Notes: a model not told the origin generated them from the sequence alone. Counted from the stretch's first letter, positions 1 to 10,820 are shown. The stretch is DNA of 64,000 nucleotides from Arachis hypogaea (GCF_003086295.3 NC_092054.1:32518393-32582392), one strand, 5' to 3'. A program made the numbers and translations.

Positions 1-545
1 ACAACCTAAAATCCACTACAACATGCATATCTAACTAGCCTAAATATGAACAGAAACAGAAAAAATATGAATTAACGACGAAGGATAGAAGGGTGGCGTT
101 CGTCAGAACCTGGTAGGCGTAAGAGAGAGAGTGGGGCAGAGAGGTGGCTGGGGATGACGGCGGTGGTGTCTGACGCGGCGAAAGAGGGTGGCGCGGCGAC
201 GGTGGTTGCTGTTCGGAGGAAGGGAGGGAAAGGGGGGGTGTAATGGGGTGGGGGGGTAATAGGGGAAGGGAGGGGGCGTGGGTGGCGTTGGGCGGTGACG
301 GCGGCGCGGGGGTGGTGGTCGCGGAGAGGCAGTGGCGGTTAGGGGGGAAGAAGAAGAAAGAAGAAGAGAGAAGGGGGAAGGAAGAAGGGGGGTGGGTGGC
401 GGCGAGGTCTGGGTTGTCGGCGGCGTCTGGCGGTGGCGGTGATGGTGGCTGGGTGGTGGTTGGGTGTTGGAGAAGAAGAGAGGAAGTGGAGGGGTTTGGG
501 GAGGAGGGGCGCGACTGATAGGGTTCGCGTGACTGGGGGATTATA
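1..545 (-). other. E1 3' internal region, C/T-rich on the element strand, no gene supported
   Basis: On the minus strand this is rich in CCACC, CCGCC and CTTCTT runs. It is open for 242 codons (763-35), but the translation is simple Pro/Ser-rich sequence with no domain, and both strands are open because of composition. A similar C/T-rich stretch follows the palindrome cluster of E0 at about 22170-22300, so I read it as a non-coding internal region. Confidence 0.6.
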
Positions 546-547
546 AT

Positions 548-985
548 TTGAATCCACGCGATCGCGTGGGGCATGCGGTCGCGTGGTTGGGCTGAAATGG
601 TTTTTGACGCGAACGCATGGGGCACGCGATCGCGTGGAGGGCAACATGCGATCGCGTCGCTGGCATTTGTGCGAAACGCACAATTCCAGTGTCGTTTTAG
701 CGCAACTCTCTGTCTCCTTTTGGGGTGTTGTGTAATCCTATGCGACGCGATCGCGTCGCTCACGCGGTCGCGTGGGATTGGTATTGTGCAAGTGACGCGA
801 TCGCGTGAGTGACGCGATCGCGTGGGTCAATTGTGCGAAACGCACAATGGCCGCACGATTCCAGCTTAACTCTCTGGACGTTGGATCTTTACGCCGATCT
901 CCAAGTCACGCGGTCGCGTGAATGACGCGGTCGCATGGGAAGTGTTTGTCGCAACTTGACGCGATCGCATGAGTAATGCGGTCGC
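548..985. repeat. E1 internal cluster of ACGCGATCGCGT palindromes
   Basis: About a dozen copies of a 12 bp palindrome, ACGCGATCGCGT, and one-base variants (ACGCGGTCGCGT, ATGCGATCGCGT) occur in pairs separated by short spacers such as GAGTG. Two copies of a hairpin, TTGTGCGAAACGCACAA, lie between them near 667-684 and 829-848. The same palindrome recurs in the E1 LTR at 3911-4094. Confidence 0.9.
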
Positions 986-1407
986 GCCGCGCACCATTTT
1001 TTTATGCAGTATGCAGAATGCAATGATTAATATGAATGAGATGCAAAACTTCCAGGTTCAATATAATAAAATAAAATAAAACTTGAAAACAAATAAAACT
1101 AAATAAAAAATATTGAAAAAGGAACGATCATACCATGGTGGGTTGTCTCCCACCTAGCACTTTTAGTTAAAGTCCTTAAGTTGGACATTTGGTGAGCTTC
1201 CTGTTATGGCGGCTTATGCTTAAATTCATCTAGAAATCTCCACCAATGCTTGGAATGCCAATAGCCTCCGGGGTCCCAAACTAGGCATGTGAAGCTTCTG
1301 AGCAGCTTCAAACAGATTGTCAGGCTCCCGGGGTGATGATTGTCAGCATAGATTCCAGAATCCCAAATTTTGCTTTTAAATCCGCCTTCGTCTTGATCTA
1401 TACTTTT
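986..1407 (-). other. E1 spacer between ORF and palindrome cluster, with conserved stem-loop
   Basis: AT-rich non-coding sequence, then an obviously inherited segment (1137-1400) that lies just downstream of the E1 ORF on the minus strand. No coding frame is supported. It holds the stem-loop annotated at 1137-1154. Confidence 0.6.
1137..1154 (-). promoter_or_regulatory. Stem-loop GGTGGG-AGACAA-CCCACC
   Basis: On the minus strand the 18 bases form a perfect 6 bp stem with the 6 nt loop AGACAA. E3 (15862-15877) and E5 (32721-32736) have the same shape with loop AGGCAA and different stem bases. In all three the stem-loop precedes the downstream palindrome cluster. Function unknown. Confidence 0.55.
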
Positions 1408-2769
1408 TCATCTGGGCGGTTTAGAAATTAGATTCTCACTAGGATAACCAAACGTTTTCCGAGATCCATCCGATTGATCATGATGCCAATCCGTGTACTT
1501 CAAGTTGAAGCGTGGAACCTTATTGAACCTTGTGCACCAGCTCTGAGTACGAGCCATTTTCCGCTTACTCTTAAAGCCGCAGAGAGCTCTAAGCTGGCCA
1601 TCTATTTCAAGCAAACCATATTCAAGTGGAAAAATACAGTTAAAGGTTAAGGATTGTACCCACTTGAAGCTTGTATTGGGTGGTAATGGCCTTGGGCTAG
1701 GTAGTTCCAGTGGTTCTGTGAGTTCTACTCCCTTGTACTCTTCTATGAAATTATTCGCTTCCTTGCAAGATTCTTCAAATGTATCCATGTCATAATCAAA
1801 GCCATCTATGTCTTCCTCATCACTTAAGTCATAGACTGGAGGTTGAGAGAAATCTACCTCCGTATCATCTTCGTATTCACTTGGGGAAGATTCTTCGATC
1901 TCAGAGAATTCACTTGCGGATGCAAGTTCATTACTAGAAGAACTTGACTTGTGACTATCATCATCAAGGAAATTTGCTCTTTGGGTTATTCTGTCTATTT
2001 CTTCATGAAAGACTTGCTTTGGGGATTGTGCACAATCCTCCTTAGCATTAATTGTAACATCCTTGACAGAATGCTCCACAACTTTGGATTCCCATAGAGG
2101 TTCAGCGTCTCCTAAGTCTTCAACCAACTCTTCTTCTTCAATAATAACAGCTTCCTCTACTTGTTCCAGTACGAAGCCATGCTCTGTCTTGTCTACTGGA
2201 GTTTCTAGTATCTCCTTCATGCTATGCTCTTCGTTAGATTGTCCACATGGGGCTGTGGGATGTCCTTGAATGTTCGAACATCTAGAAGATAATTGACTTA
2301 CTGCTTGCTCCAGTTGATGAAGGGTTGTTTGAAGTCGACTTACTGTTTCCTTGAGGCGAACCTCTGATTCTCGGGGTGATAGATTTGGATATGGCACAGG
2401 GGGAAGTGGTGGTGTTTGGGAGTGATTGGATTGGAACTGGGGTAAATGAGGATTATACGGTGGTGAATGGTAAAAAGGAGCTTGTGAGTGTGGTGGTTCA
2501 GAGTTATGTTGAGAGGATGGTCTATAAGCACAGGGTGGGGCTTGTTGGTAATTACAAGGTTGTCCACCATGTCTATTTGCTTGGTATGCATTGTAGAATG
2601 GTCTTTGTCCATGATATCTTGGAGGGTGTTGTTGCCTAAAGGGTTGATCAGATCCTCTTGGCTCCATCCATCTTTGATTGCTCTGACCTTGATGCATGTT
2701 CCTGTTATAACTTCCATTCCTTTCAATAACATTAGAACCAAACTCAAAGCGAAAGGGGTGAGAATTCAT
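1408..2769 (-). CDS. E1 ORF: Pro/Gln-rich gag-like retroelement protein of unknown function
   Basis: About 453 codons from the first real ATG (2769); the open frame continues upstream almost to the primer binding site but has no ATG there. The N-terminal 120 residues are rich in Pro, Gln, His and Tyr. A predicted coiled coil follows (VRLKETVSRLQTTLHQLEQ, about residues 135-155), then a strongly acidic middle section (residues about 195-340) and a basic C-terminus with Trp-rich motifs. The N-terminal style resembles the C-terminal part of gypsy gag proteins, such as the YNHSWRNHPNLSW region of E6. There is no zinc knuckle and no enzyme domain. It is the only ORF of E1 and is unbroken, unlike most ORFs here, which suggests fairly recent activity or selection. 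Not a host gene. Confidence 0.65.
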   Translation of the reverse strand: MNSHPFRFEFGSNVIERNGSYNRNMHQGQSNQRWMEPRGSDQPFRQQHPPRYHGQRPFYNAYQANRHGGQPCNYQQAPPCAYRPSSQHNSEPPHSQAPFYHSPPYNPHLPQFQSNHSQTPPLPPVPYPNLSPRESEVRLKETVSRLQTTLHQLEQAVSQLSSRCSNIQGHPTAPCGQSNEEHSMKEILETPVDKTEHGFVLEQVEEAVIIEEEELVEDLGDAEPLWESKVVEHSVKDVTINAKEDCAQSPKQVFHEEIDRITQRANFLDDDSHKSSSSSNELASASEFSEIEESSPSEYEDDTEVDFSQPPVYDLSDEEDIDGFDYDMDTFEESCKEANNFIEEYKGVELTEPLELPSPRPLPPNTSFKWVQSLTFNCIFPLEYGLLEIDGQLRALCGFKSKRKMARTQSWCTRFNKVPRFNLKYTDWHHDQSDGSRKTFGYPSENLISKPPR

Positions 2770-2866
2770 AGTAGCTAAAAAGAAATAAAGAGGAAAAAAT
2801 AAAGACAAATAAACAAGTAAAAGAAAAATATTTACAATAACCAATAGTAAAGCACACAATTGCAGT

Positions 2867-2884
2867 TCCCCGGCAACGGCGCCA
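2867..2884 (-). promoter_or_regulatory. E1 primer binding site for tRNA-Asp
   Basis: The minus strand reads TGGCGCCGTTGCCGGGGA, complementary over 18 bases to the 3' end of plant tRNA-Asp as I know it. It lies 3 bases inside the LTR end, as expected for minus-strand priming. Confidence 0.9.
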
Positions 2885-2887
2885 TTT

Positions 2888-4397
2888 TGAAAGAGCTGGA
2901 GATCGATGGTTTAGAGGTCATAGTAAACTCTCGTTTTAAGTATAGTTACTAAACCAAGCAATCAACCTTTCTTGCAAACGTTTTGGTTGTCACAAGTAAC
3001 AAACCCCTAAATAAATTGATAACCGAAGTATTCAAACCTCGGGTCGTCTTCTCAAGGAACTGCAGGGAAGTATGTTCTTATTATTGGTTATGGAGATTGT
3101 AAATTGGGGTTTTGAGAATGAGGAAGGAATGATTTAATTAGAAAATAATGTAAATGAAGAACAAGTAATTTAAATGGCAAGTAAAATAAATAAATGACTG
3201 TAAATAAACTTTTGGCAAGGTATGAGAAATTAGAGGTCCTATCCTAGCTATCCTTATCAATGATGATGAGAATCGAATCTTAATTCCACTTTGTTAACCT
3301 TTACCAAGATAAAGGAAGGTCAAGGGGTTAATTGGTTTGATCTTCGAATCCTATTTATTTCCTAAGAAAAGATTGGGATTATTGAAGTTCATTTAATTAA
3401 CAAGATAACAATTATCATTCATGTTTGAGTTTGATAACTCCTGAGTTACTGATTTCTTAACCAAGACCAAAAAGGAGAGAAATAAATCTACTGGAATAAA
3501 AATGCCTTCAGATGAGAATAATAATAATGTAAATAAAAGAAAGCAATATTAAACTAAAATACCTCAAATAACATTAATTCAAAAGAGTAATCTGTAACAT
3601 GGAAGAATTCATAAATCAAATTGCAAAAGTAAATAAAAAGGGAATATTGAACCTGATAAAAATATAATCCTGAAAGCGAATAAAATCCTAATTCTAAATC
3701 CTAATCCTAAAGAGAGAAGAGAGAGGAGAGAACCTCTCTCTAAACTAAATCTAAACCATGAAAACTAAACTAAAGTGGTCTCCTGTCTGAATGGATGCAT
3801 TCCCCCACTTCATAACCTCTGGTCTATGCCTTCTGGACTTGAATTTGGGCCAAAAAGGGCTTCAGAATTTGCTGGGAGTGTTTTCTGCAATTTCTGGTGC
3901 GTGGCCTCTGTCACGCGTCCGCGTGGGTCACGCGGTCGCGTCATTCGGAGTTTTTCTTGTCACGCGGTCGCATCAGTCATGCGACCGCGTCATATGTGTT
4001 CTGCTTAAGGCGCGCGGTCGCATCAGTCATGCAGCCGCGTCGCTGCTTCTTCGCGCTTGGCATGCGGTCGCGTCGCCCATGCGATCGCGTGGATGCCAGT
4101 TTCTTCAAAAACTCCGTTTTGTACTTTCCTTCCATTTTTGTATGTTTCCTTTCCATCCTTTAAGTCATTCCTGCCTTAGAAGATCTGAAACTACTCAACA
4201 CACTAATCACGGCATCGAATGGAAATAAAGGTAATTAAAATAATTAATTTTTAAAGCATAGGAAACATGTTTTTCACATACATCACATAATAAGGAAGGG
4301 AAAGTAAAACCATACAATTAATATGAATAAGTGGGTGAAGGATTGAATAAATCACTCAGATTAAGCACAAAATATACCATAAAATATGGGTTTATCA
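2888..4397 (-). repeat. E1 5' LTR
   Basis: About 1510 bp, starting TGATAAACCC at 4397 and ending TTTCA at 2888 on the minus strand, next to the primer binding site. A cluster of ACGCGRYCGCGT palindromes lies 305-485 bp from the LTR start (3911-4094). No coding capacity; ORFs over the cluster are CpG-rich artefacts. Confidence 0.85.
3911..4094. repeat. E1 LTR palindrome cluster (CACGCGGTCGCGT type)
   Basis: Four pairs of near-palindromes such as CACGCGTCCGCGTG, CACGCGGTCGCGT and CATGCGATCGCGTGG, each pair separated by short GTCA or TCGCC spacers. Same core as the internal cluster at 548-985. Confidence 0.85.
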
Positions 4398-5767
4398 GCA
4401 TGAAATTGGAGTACAAACAAGAGGCATCTTTTAAGCCCCAAAAACACCAACTGGGTAGCAAGTGTGACGTTAGCCACACTAACTTCAGCACTAACGCCAC
4501 ACTTGTAGCATTAGTGTGGCTAACGGTAGCAATAACGATTAGCACCTGGACCTCAGCTTGATTCACTTCTCTCTCAAGTCCATTTCAAAGCTCAAGCAAG
4601 CAAGCCCACAATTGTCAACCAATCAAGGCCACAAGAAGCATCTAGAATAGGAATTTTCATTTAATTGTAATTTGCTTTTAATTTCATTTCATTTTGTAAT
4701 TTAGGAGAGCCTATATAAAGGCCTTAGTTTTAACATTCAAGCATCTAGAAATTGAAGGAAGGGGGAGAGGGTGAAGACCAATTCGAACCTCTGTGAATTG
4801 GCACACTCCAAGAGGAGTGGGTCTTCGGACCCCTCCCCTCCTACACTCTTCTTCCTTTTCTCTTCTTTTTCTTTTCTTAGTCGTAGTTTAATTCCAATTT
4901 GTACTTTTCATTTATGAATTTTGAAGTTTTAATTTTAGTTTTAATCTTCGTCTTTACTTTTCTGCACTTTCTTTCTTTTCTATTTTGGTAGAGCAATGAT
5001 CAACTAACTCTTTTCATTGGGTTAGAGAGCTCTATTGTGATTCAATGGATCAATTGTAGTTCTTATTCTTCTTCTTCTTTCTTTTCTCTTGATTTTACTA
5101 GAGATCTTTCGATCTTCATCCAATTGGGTAATTGTCTTGGAAGAGAAATTGCTCATACTTGGATTTCCTCTGAACCTTGGAAGAGGAATGAGGAAATCAT
5201 GCTAGAAATGCTCTCTCACATTGGATTAGGTTGGGGGTTGGATGGATATTGTGACATTTAATCCTACCAATACTTTGATCTATGAATGTGTGTGGTATAA
5301 TCAGTGACCAAACTTCATCTCTTCCCATGAGCAATTAAATCAAGGAATTGGGAAATTGTTCAAGCTTAGAGAGATTGGATTGCCAAGGAATTGGGATCCA
5401 ATCACTTAAGATTGCCAAGGAGATCAATGAATGCATTGATTGAGGAAGAGATAAGAATAAACTTGATCCGGAGGATTGCAATATCTCTTTATCCCAATGT
5501 TCATTTTATTTTTAGTTCTTACATTTACTTTTCTTGCCATTTTACTTTTCTGCACTTTATTGCTCTCTTTACTTTTATGCCATTTACATTTCCTTGTCAC
5601 TTATCACTCCAATATGATTCGTCTAACTAGGATAATCAATTAACCATTGATTGCTTAATCCGTTAATTCCTGTGGATTCGACCTCACTCTATTGTGAGTT
5701 TTTACTTGACGACAATTCGGTATACTTGCCGAGGGAAATTTGTTGAGAGACAAGTTTCCGAGCATCA
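4398..5767 (+). repeat. E2 5' LTR, 3' portion only
   Basis: 1370 bp matching 19827-21195 with few differences. It has a TATATAAA-type box near 4713, a T-rich stretch, and the terminal segment with GTGGATTCGACC and ACTTGACGAC, which resembles the R/U5 segments of E3 and E6. A small cluster of CACTAACG and GTTAGTGTGG inverted motifs lies at 4463-4540. The LTR start lies beyond E1. Confidence 0.85.
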
Positions 5768-5773
5768 AGTTTA

Positions 5774-5791
5774 TGGCACCGTTGCCAGGGA
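5774..5791 (+). promoter_or_regulatory. E2 primer binding site, degenerate tRNA-Asp type
   Basis: TGGCACCGTTGCCAGGGA matches the tRNA-Asp site of E1 at 16 of 18 positions and starts 6 bases after the LTR end. Confidence 0.8.
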
Positions 5792-6032
5792 TTAATTGTG
5801 ATTAACAAACTACCGGTTGATTGATTTACTAGATTAGACACTTTTCTTTTGTCTTTGTTTTCTTTTGTTTCTTTATTTTCTTTTGCTAACTAACTGTTTG
5901 TGATATTGCCTCACTAAGAATCCTTCATTTATTACAATGGAGATTCCAATTTCTTTTGGTGATTATTGTTTGAGATAGAGCTTTTTGCAGGAAAAAAAGG
6001 AGCATATATCATATTTTAGTCACTCAAATTTC

Positions 6033-7307
6033 ATGGAAAACTCTCCACCACCACAGAATAATTCACTTTACTATGCTCATGGTGGGTGGGAGTATCAAGA
6101 ACATGAAATGGGGTACTTTCTAGAGCCACAAAATGGTCCATATTTTGGCGAATTTGATCACTACTCAAGTTGTGGCTGGGAAGATCAAAATCAAGGAGAT
6201 TTCACTCATTCAAACCCTATTCATCAAGAGCCATCACCTCTCAATTATCCAACCTCACCTCTAAGTTTTACATGCCTAAATTCTTCATCACTTGAGTATA
6301 CCTCAGCACAAAATTCTGTCCCAAATCCATACAATTCATTTTACCATCCACAAAACTCAATCCACTACCCACAAGAGTCATACCACTTTCAGAACACATA
6401 ACCACAAAACAACCAATTCCATTCACAAGCCAACCCCAACCAACCATCACAACCTACCCAACCTCCTTTAGATAGACTTGCTAGGATAGAACTCATCATT
6501 GAAGAACTCAAAAAAAGTAGAGAAGAAGAGAGACTCGCTAGGATAGAACACCTCCTTGAAGAAATAATAAAGACAAATGAAGAGGAGAAAATAGCAAAAA
6601 GGGACCATGAAGAAAAATTGAGACAGAATGCACAACTCTATTATGAAGAACAATTCATTGAAGAGCTGAGATCACAAAGAGAGACCACTTCACTCTCTCC
6701 AGAAACAGAGGAGTTCATTCAAAGGTCAAGAACAAGGGAGGAATCAGAAGAACAAGAAAAAGAGGCAGCCATACCAAGTGAGATTCATATGAAGAAGGAG
6801 AAGGTTGTGAGAATATATAAGCCTAAGGCTCCATACCCACAGAGGTTACTAGTGGTGACAAAAGAACATGCAAACTCACTCCCAAAAGACTCAATGCAAC
6901 ATCATGTAGAAGAAAGGGAGGAAGCCAATCAAGGGAGTCCACACTAGTCCAATAAAATAGAGAGTTGCATAAAGGGTGAGTTCATTGAACCACCAATTCA
7001 AGAAGCACTTGATGAAGAGGATGCTCCAACCATCATACAACACCCAAGTCCTAAAATCAAGGTGGTGAAGGCAACCAAAATGAGCACTAAAAAGAGGATG
7101 GTGACCAAGAAAAGAAGGACAATATCTATGAAGAAGAAAAGGTCAACTAAAAGCCATCTCACCCCTACCCCAACAAGCAAGTTTACTCAAGCTAACAACA
7201 AAGGACAGCTTGCTGGGGAGAGGCACTCAAAACAAGGGGCAATAACTGGCTCCTCTTTCCTCTTGAGGTCATTCCTCTTAACAAACTGGAAGGCAATCCA
7301 ACCGTAG
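6033..7307 (+). pseudogene. E2 gag-like ORF with two in-frame stops
   Basis: One reading frame runs from ATG 6033 to TAG 7305-7307 with in-frame stops at 6399-6401 (TAA) and 6945-6947 (TAG), about 425 codons in all. The N-terminus is rich in Pro, Tyr, His and Asn. The middle is a long charged coiled coil with two similar blocks (LARIELIIEELKK and LARIEHLLEEIIK). It is followed by KAPYPQRL, a motif that also occurs just before the protease in E3 (AKIPYPQKL), and by a Lys-rich tail. So it looks like a gag derivative lacking all pol domains. No zinc knuckle seen. The domain order parallels the E1 ORF (Pro/Gln-rich, then coiled coil), suggesting related non-autonomous families. Confidence 0.65.
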
Positions 7308-8703
7308 GTAATATTTCCTTGCTTTGCTTAGTTTACTTTCAATAATTTGGCATATGATTGCATTCTAAGTTTGGTGTTGCCATGCAACAATTTGATTTTC
7401 AATCTTCACTGGGTACTTGCAACATTCTAAATTGAGAGTGTCACACTAAGTTTGGTGTTGCCACTTATCTTTCATGCAAGGTACCAAGCACACCACTTAT
7501 TAATGCAATCAAAATGTCTCTGTTTGTATCTCTTGTGCCTTTATTGTATCCTTAATCTTGCTTGCTGAAATACATGCATACTCACACTTCATTCTAAGAC
7601 ATTCATAATCCAGCATAGACCCCATCACCACTATTTTAATTGTTACTTGAGTATAAGCAATCATTCTAAGTTTGGTGTGGGAAGGGGAAGAATAGGAGAA
7701 AAAGGGCAACAACAATGAAGATGAACTACAAGGTGGTAAAGTTCCTTTTCCTCTTACTTATTTCCAGCACTTTAAATTGCATGATTGTCTTCTATTTTCT
7801 TTGTATGCATGTGTGATTACTCCTTGTGAATAAGTATAATTTGATATTTAAGTTGTAACATGTTGCTCTGATATCATGATTATCATCTTGAATTTTGCTT
7901 GCACCCATTACACTTAAAATGCAAATTATTCTTCTGAAAGGGAAGTGTTGAAGAATTTTATAAATCTTAGGGCAAGCAAAAGATTAAGAGGAGTGGAGGT
8001 TCTGATTGTATGATTGTGTATTGAGGTTGCATGTTTGTGAAAACTTGCATGGGAGCTCATAGACAGGAAATGAAGTTTAGAGAAGTATTATGGAATTTCT
8101 CAAACATCTATTGATCCAAGAAGCAGTAACAAAAGAAAACAAAAGAAAAAGAAAAACAAAGAACAAGTCCAAGGCTCTGAGCATCAATTACTAGGAAGAA
8201 AAAGAAAAAAACAAGAACTCAAAGAGTTATTGTCCTAGTTAAATGCTTGTGGTGGATTTGTATTAAAGAGAGAGGCTTGAGCAAGTAAATCCTAAGGGGT
8301 GCTTCAACACCTAATACCTTAGACCAACTGGTTTGGGAGTATTGATTGAAAGCTTATCTAAAGAGCCGCTTTGAGACATGACACTTAGAGTCGAGGCCAA
8401 AATCCAAAAAGAAAGAAAAAAAATGCTTGAAAATAAGTGCTGCTTCAAGGTGACAATCTATAAAGAGACTTCCATAATATCATTTGAATGAAAGTCCTAA
8501 GATCTAAGACTTCCAAAATGTAAGGACTAATGAGCACTGGAATCCTTGTACAAGCATGCAAATTAGAGTTTACTCCACTACCACTTATTCACTTCACCCA
8601 TTAAGGCATCATAAGCAATTCTTCAATACATTCCAATTAAGAGAATTCTTTATGCATAGTTCTTTTCTTGCTTGGGGACAAGCAAGATTTAAGTTTGATG
8701 TTG
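7308..8703 (+). other. E2 3' internal non-coding region
   Basis: No gene. The motif CTAAGTTTGGTGTTG or a close variant occurs near 7367, 7447, 7669 and 8688; the last directly abuts the 3' LTR after GGGGACAAGCAAG, a likely polypurine-type priming region. A-rich stretches lie at 8124-8215 and 8405-8430. Confidence 0.65.
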
Positions 8704-8969
8704 TGATGCCAGGGCATCTTGGCTAGTTTTACTAGCCATTTTTTTTGTATGCTTTAGGTTGGTTTCATGCATTTTCTTAGGAAATAAGCAAGTATTTGGT
8801 TAAAAATGCATTCATACCTTGATTCAAGCAAACATTGTGAATTTTGAATGATTTCATGAGAATTATGCATGAATTGAATGATAAAATGGATGATGCATAA
8901 TCTCATGATTAAGAGCAAGACTTTGATGCACTTTGTTTGATTGATTTCAGGTAACAAGAAGCAGAGAAG

Positions 8970-9240
8970 AGCAACGTTAGTAGCTACGTTAGTGCCACTA
9001 ACGTGGCCATTAACGTGGAGGAAAAGAGAATCCCAATGTTAGTGAGAAAGTTAATGGCATTAACTTTGAAGAAGGAGAGCATGGAACGTTAGTGGTAAAA
9101 GTAAACACCACTAACGTTAGCGAAGGGCAAGAAGACCCACGTTAATTTTCACGTTAGTTACATTAACGTGGGAACTAACGTGGAAGGAAAGGAAAACTCC
9201 AACGTTAGTGAAAAAAGTGAACGCCACTAACGTTTGCGAA
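8970..9240. repeat. E2 LTR cluster of CACTAACG/CGTTAGTG inverted motifs
   Basis: Alternating direct and inverted copies of ACGTTAGTG and CACTAACGT, about ten in 270 bp, 266-536 bp from the LTR start. E2 therefore carries its own palindrome type at the place where the other families carry theirs. Confidence 0.75.
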
Positions 9241-9251
9241 GCAAAGAAGGC

Positions 9252-10796
9252 TGATGAGCGGATAATTTATACGCTTTTTGGCATTGTTTTTACATAGTTT
9301 TTAGTATGTTTTAGTTAATTTTTAGTATATTTTTATTAGTTTTTATTCAAAATTCACATTTCTGGACTTTACTATGAGTTTGTGTGTTTTTCTGTGATTT
9401 CAAGTATTTTCTGGCTGAAATTGAGGGACCTGAGCAAAAATCTTATTCAGAGGCTGAAAAAGGACTGCAGATGATGTTGGATTCTGACCTCCCTACACTC
9501 GAAATAGATTTTCTGGAGCTACAGAAGTCCAAATGGTGCGCTCTCAATTGCGTTGGAAAGTAGACATCCAGAGCTTTCCAGAAATATATAATAGTCCATA
9601 CTTTGCCCGAGTTTAAATGATGCAAACTGGCGTTTAACGCCAGCTTTCTGCCCTATTCTGGCGTTAAACGCCAGAAACAAGTTGCAAAGCAGAGTTAAAT
9701 GCCAGAAACACGTTACAAACTGGCGTTTGACTCCAGAAATAGCCTAGGAACGTGTAAAGCTCAAGTCTCAGCCCCAGCACACACTAAGTGGGCCCCGGAA
9801 GTAGATTTCTGCACTATCTATCGTAGTTTACTCATTTTCTGTAAACCTAGGTTACTAGTTTAGTATTTAAACAACTTTTAGAGATTTATTTTCGCACCTC
9901 ATGACATTTTTTAGATCTGAACTTTGTATCTTTGACGACATGAGTCTCTAAACTCCATTGTTGGGGGTGAGAAGCTCTGCTGTGTCTCGATGAATTAATG
10001 CAATTATTTTTGTTTTCTATTCAAACACGCTTGTTTCTATCTAAGATATTCATTCGCACTTCAATATGATGAATGTGGTGATCCGTGACAATCATCATCA
10101 TTCTCAACCTATGAACGCGTGCCTGACAATCACTTCCGTTCTACCTTAGATTGAATGAGTATCTCTTGGATTCCTTAATCGGAGTCTTCGTGGTATAAGC
10201 TAGAATCCATTGGCAGCATCCTTGAGAATCCGGAAAGTCTAAACCTTGTCTGTGGTATTCTGAGTAGGATTTAGGGATTGGATGACTGTGACGAGCTTCA
10301 AACTCACAAGGGTTGGGCGTAGTGACAGACGCAAAAGGATCAATGGATCCTATTCCAACAGGAGTGAGAACCGACAGATGATTAGCCGTGCGGTGACAGC
10401 GCACTTGGACCATTTTCACTGAGAGGACGGATGGTAGCCATTGACAACGGTGATCCACCAACATACTGCTTGCCATAGGAGGAAATTTGCGTGCGTGAAG
10501 AAGATGACAGTAGGAAAGCAGAGATTCAGAAGACAAAGCATCTCCAAAACTCCAACATATTCTCCATTACTGCATAATAAGTATTTATTTCATGCTCTTT
10601 TATTCTTCGCAATTCAAACTGATAATTATAATTGATATCCTGACTAAGAGTTACAAGATAACCATAGATTGCTTCAAACCAACAATCTCCGTGGGATTCG
10701 ACCCTTACTCACGTAAGGTATTACTTGGACGACCCAGTGCACTTGCTGGTTAGTGGTACGAGTTGTGAAAAGTGTGATTTACAATTTCGTGCACCA
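9252..10796 (+). repeat. E3 5' LTR
   Basis: Starts TGATGAGCGGATAA, ends GTGCACCA. The palindrome cluster TGGCGTTTAACGCCA lies 375-485 bp in (9627-9735). TTTAGTATTTAAACAAC (9858-9874) may hold the TATA box. A conserved 3' segment (10682-10755) includes GTGGGATTCGACCC and TTGGACGACCCAGTGCACTT. Minus-strand ORFs across this LTR (for example 10141-10536) repeat in the other LTR copies and are not genes. Confidence 0.93.
9627..9735. repeat. E3 LTR palindrome cluster TGGCGTTTAACGCCA
   Basis: Contains ACTGGCGTTTAACGCCAGC and CTGGCGTTAAACGCCAGA plus two decayed half copies. The equivalent copy in the 3' LTR is at 18070-18180. Confidence 0.9.
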
Positions 10797-10802
10797 AGTT
10801 TT

Positions 10803-10820
10803 TGACACCGTTGCCGGGGA
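10803..10820 (+). promoter_or_regulatory. E3 primer binding site, tRNA-Asp type
   Basis: TGACACCGTTGCCGGGGA, 16 of 18 matches to the tRNA-Asp complement, 6 bases after the LTR end. Confidence 0.85.

Larger units (their letters stand above)
1..4397 (-). mobile_element. E1: non-autonomous Ty3/gypsy-type LTR element, partial, minus strand
   Basis: Read on the minus strand, the element runs from its 5' LTR (4397 down to 2888) through a tRNA-Asp primer binding site and one long ORF to a non-coding 3' part that leaves the window at base 1. No protease, reverse transcriptase or integrase is visible, so it would depend on enzymes supplied by another element. It interrupts the 5' LTR of E2: E2 LTR sequence starts immediately after 4397 and matches the copy at 19827 onward. 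The 3' LTR is outside the window, so the TSD cannot be verified; GCATG at 4398-4402 would be one copy. Confidence 0.85.

Noticed and set aside
35..763. 242-codon Pro/Ser-rich ORF on the minus strand, and plus-strand ORFs in the same place
   Set aside because: Low-complexity GC-rich sequence open on both strands; translation has no domain and crosses the palindrome cluster.
548..985. Bacterial origin or contamination because of GCGATCGC (an iterated palindrome in cyanobacteria)
   Set aside because: The array sits inside a plant LTR element and also occurs in its LTR; flanks are plant sequence.
10141..10536. 131-codon minus-strand ORF, repeated at 18587-18982
   Set aside because: It lies wholly within the E3 LTRs; conservation is due to LTR duplication, not to coding.
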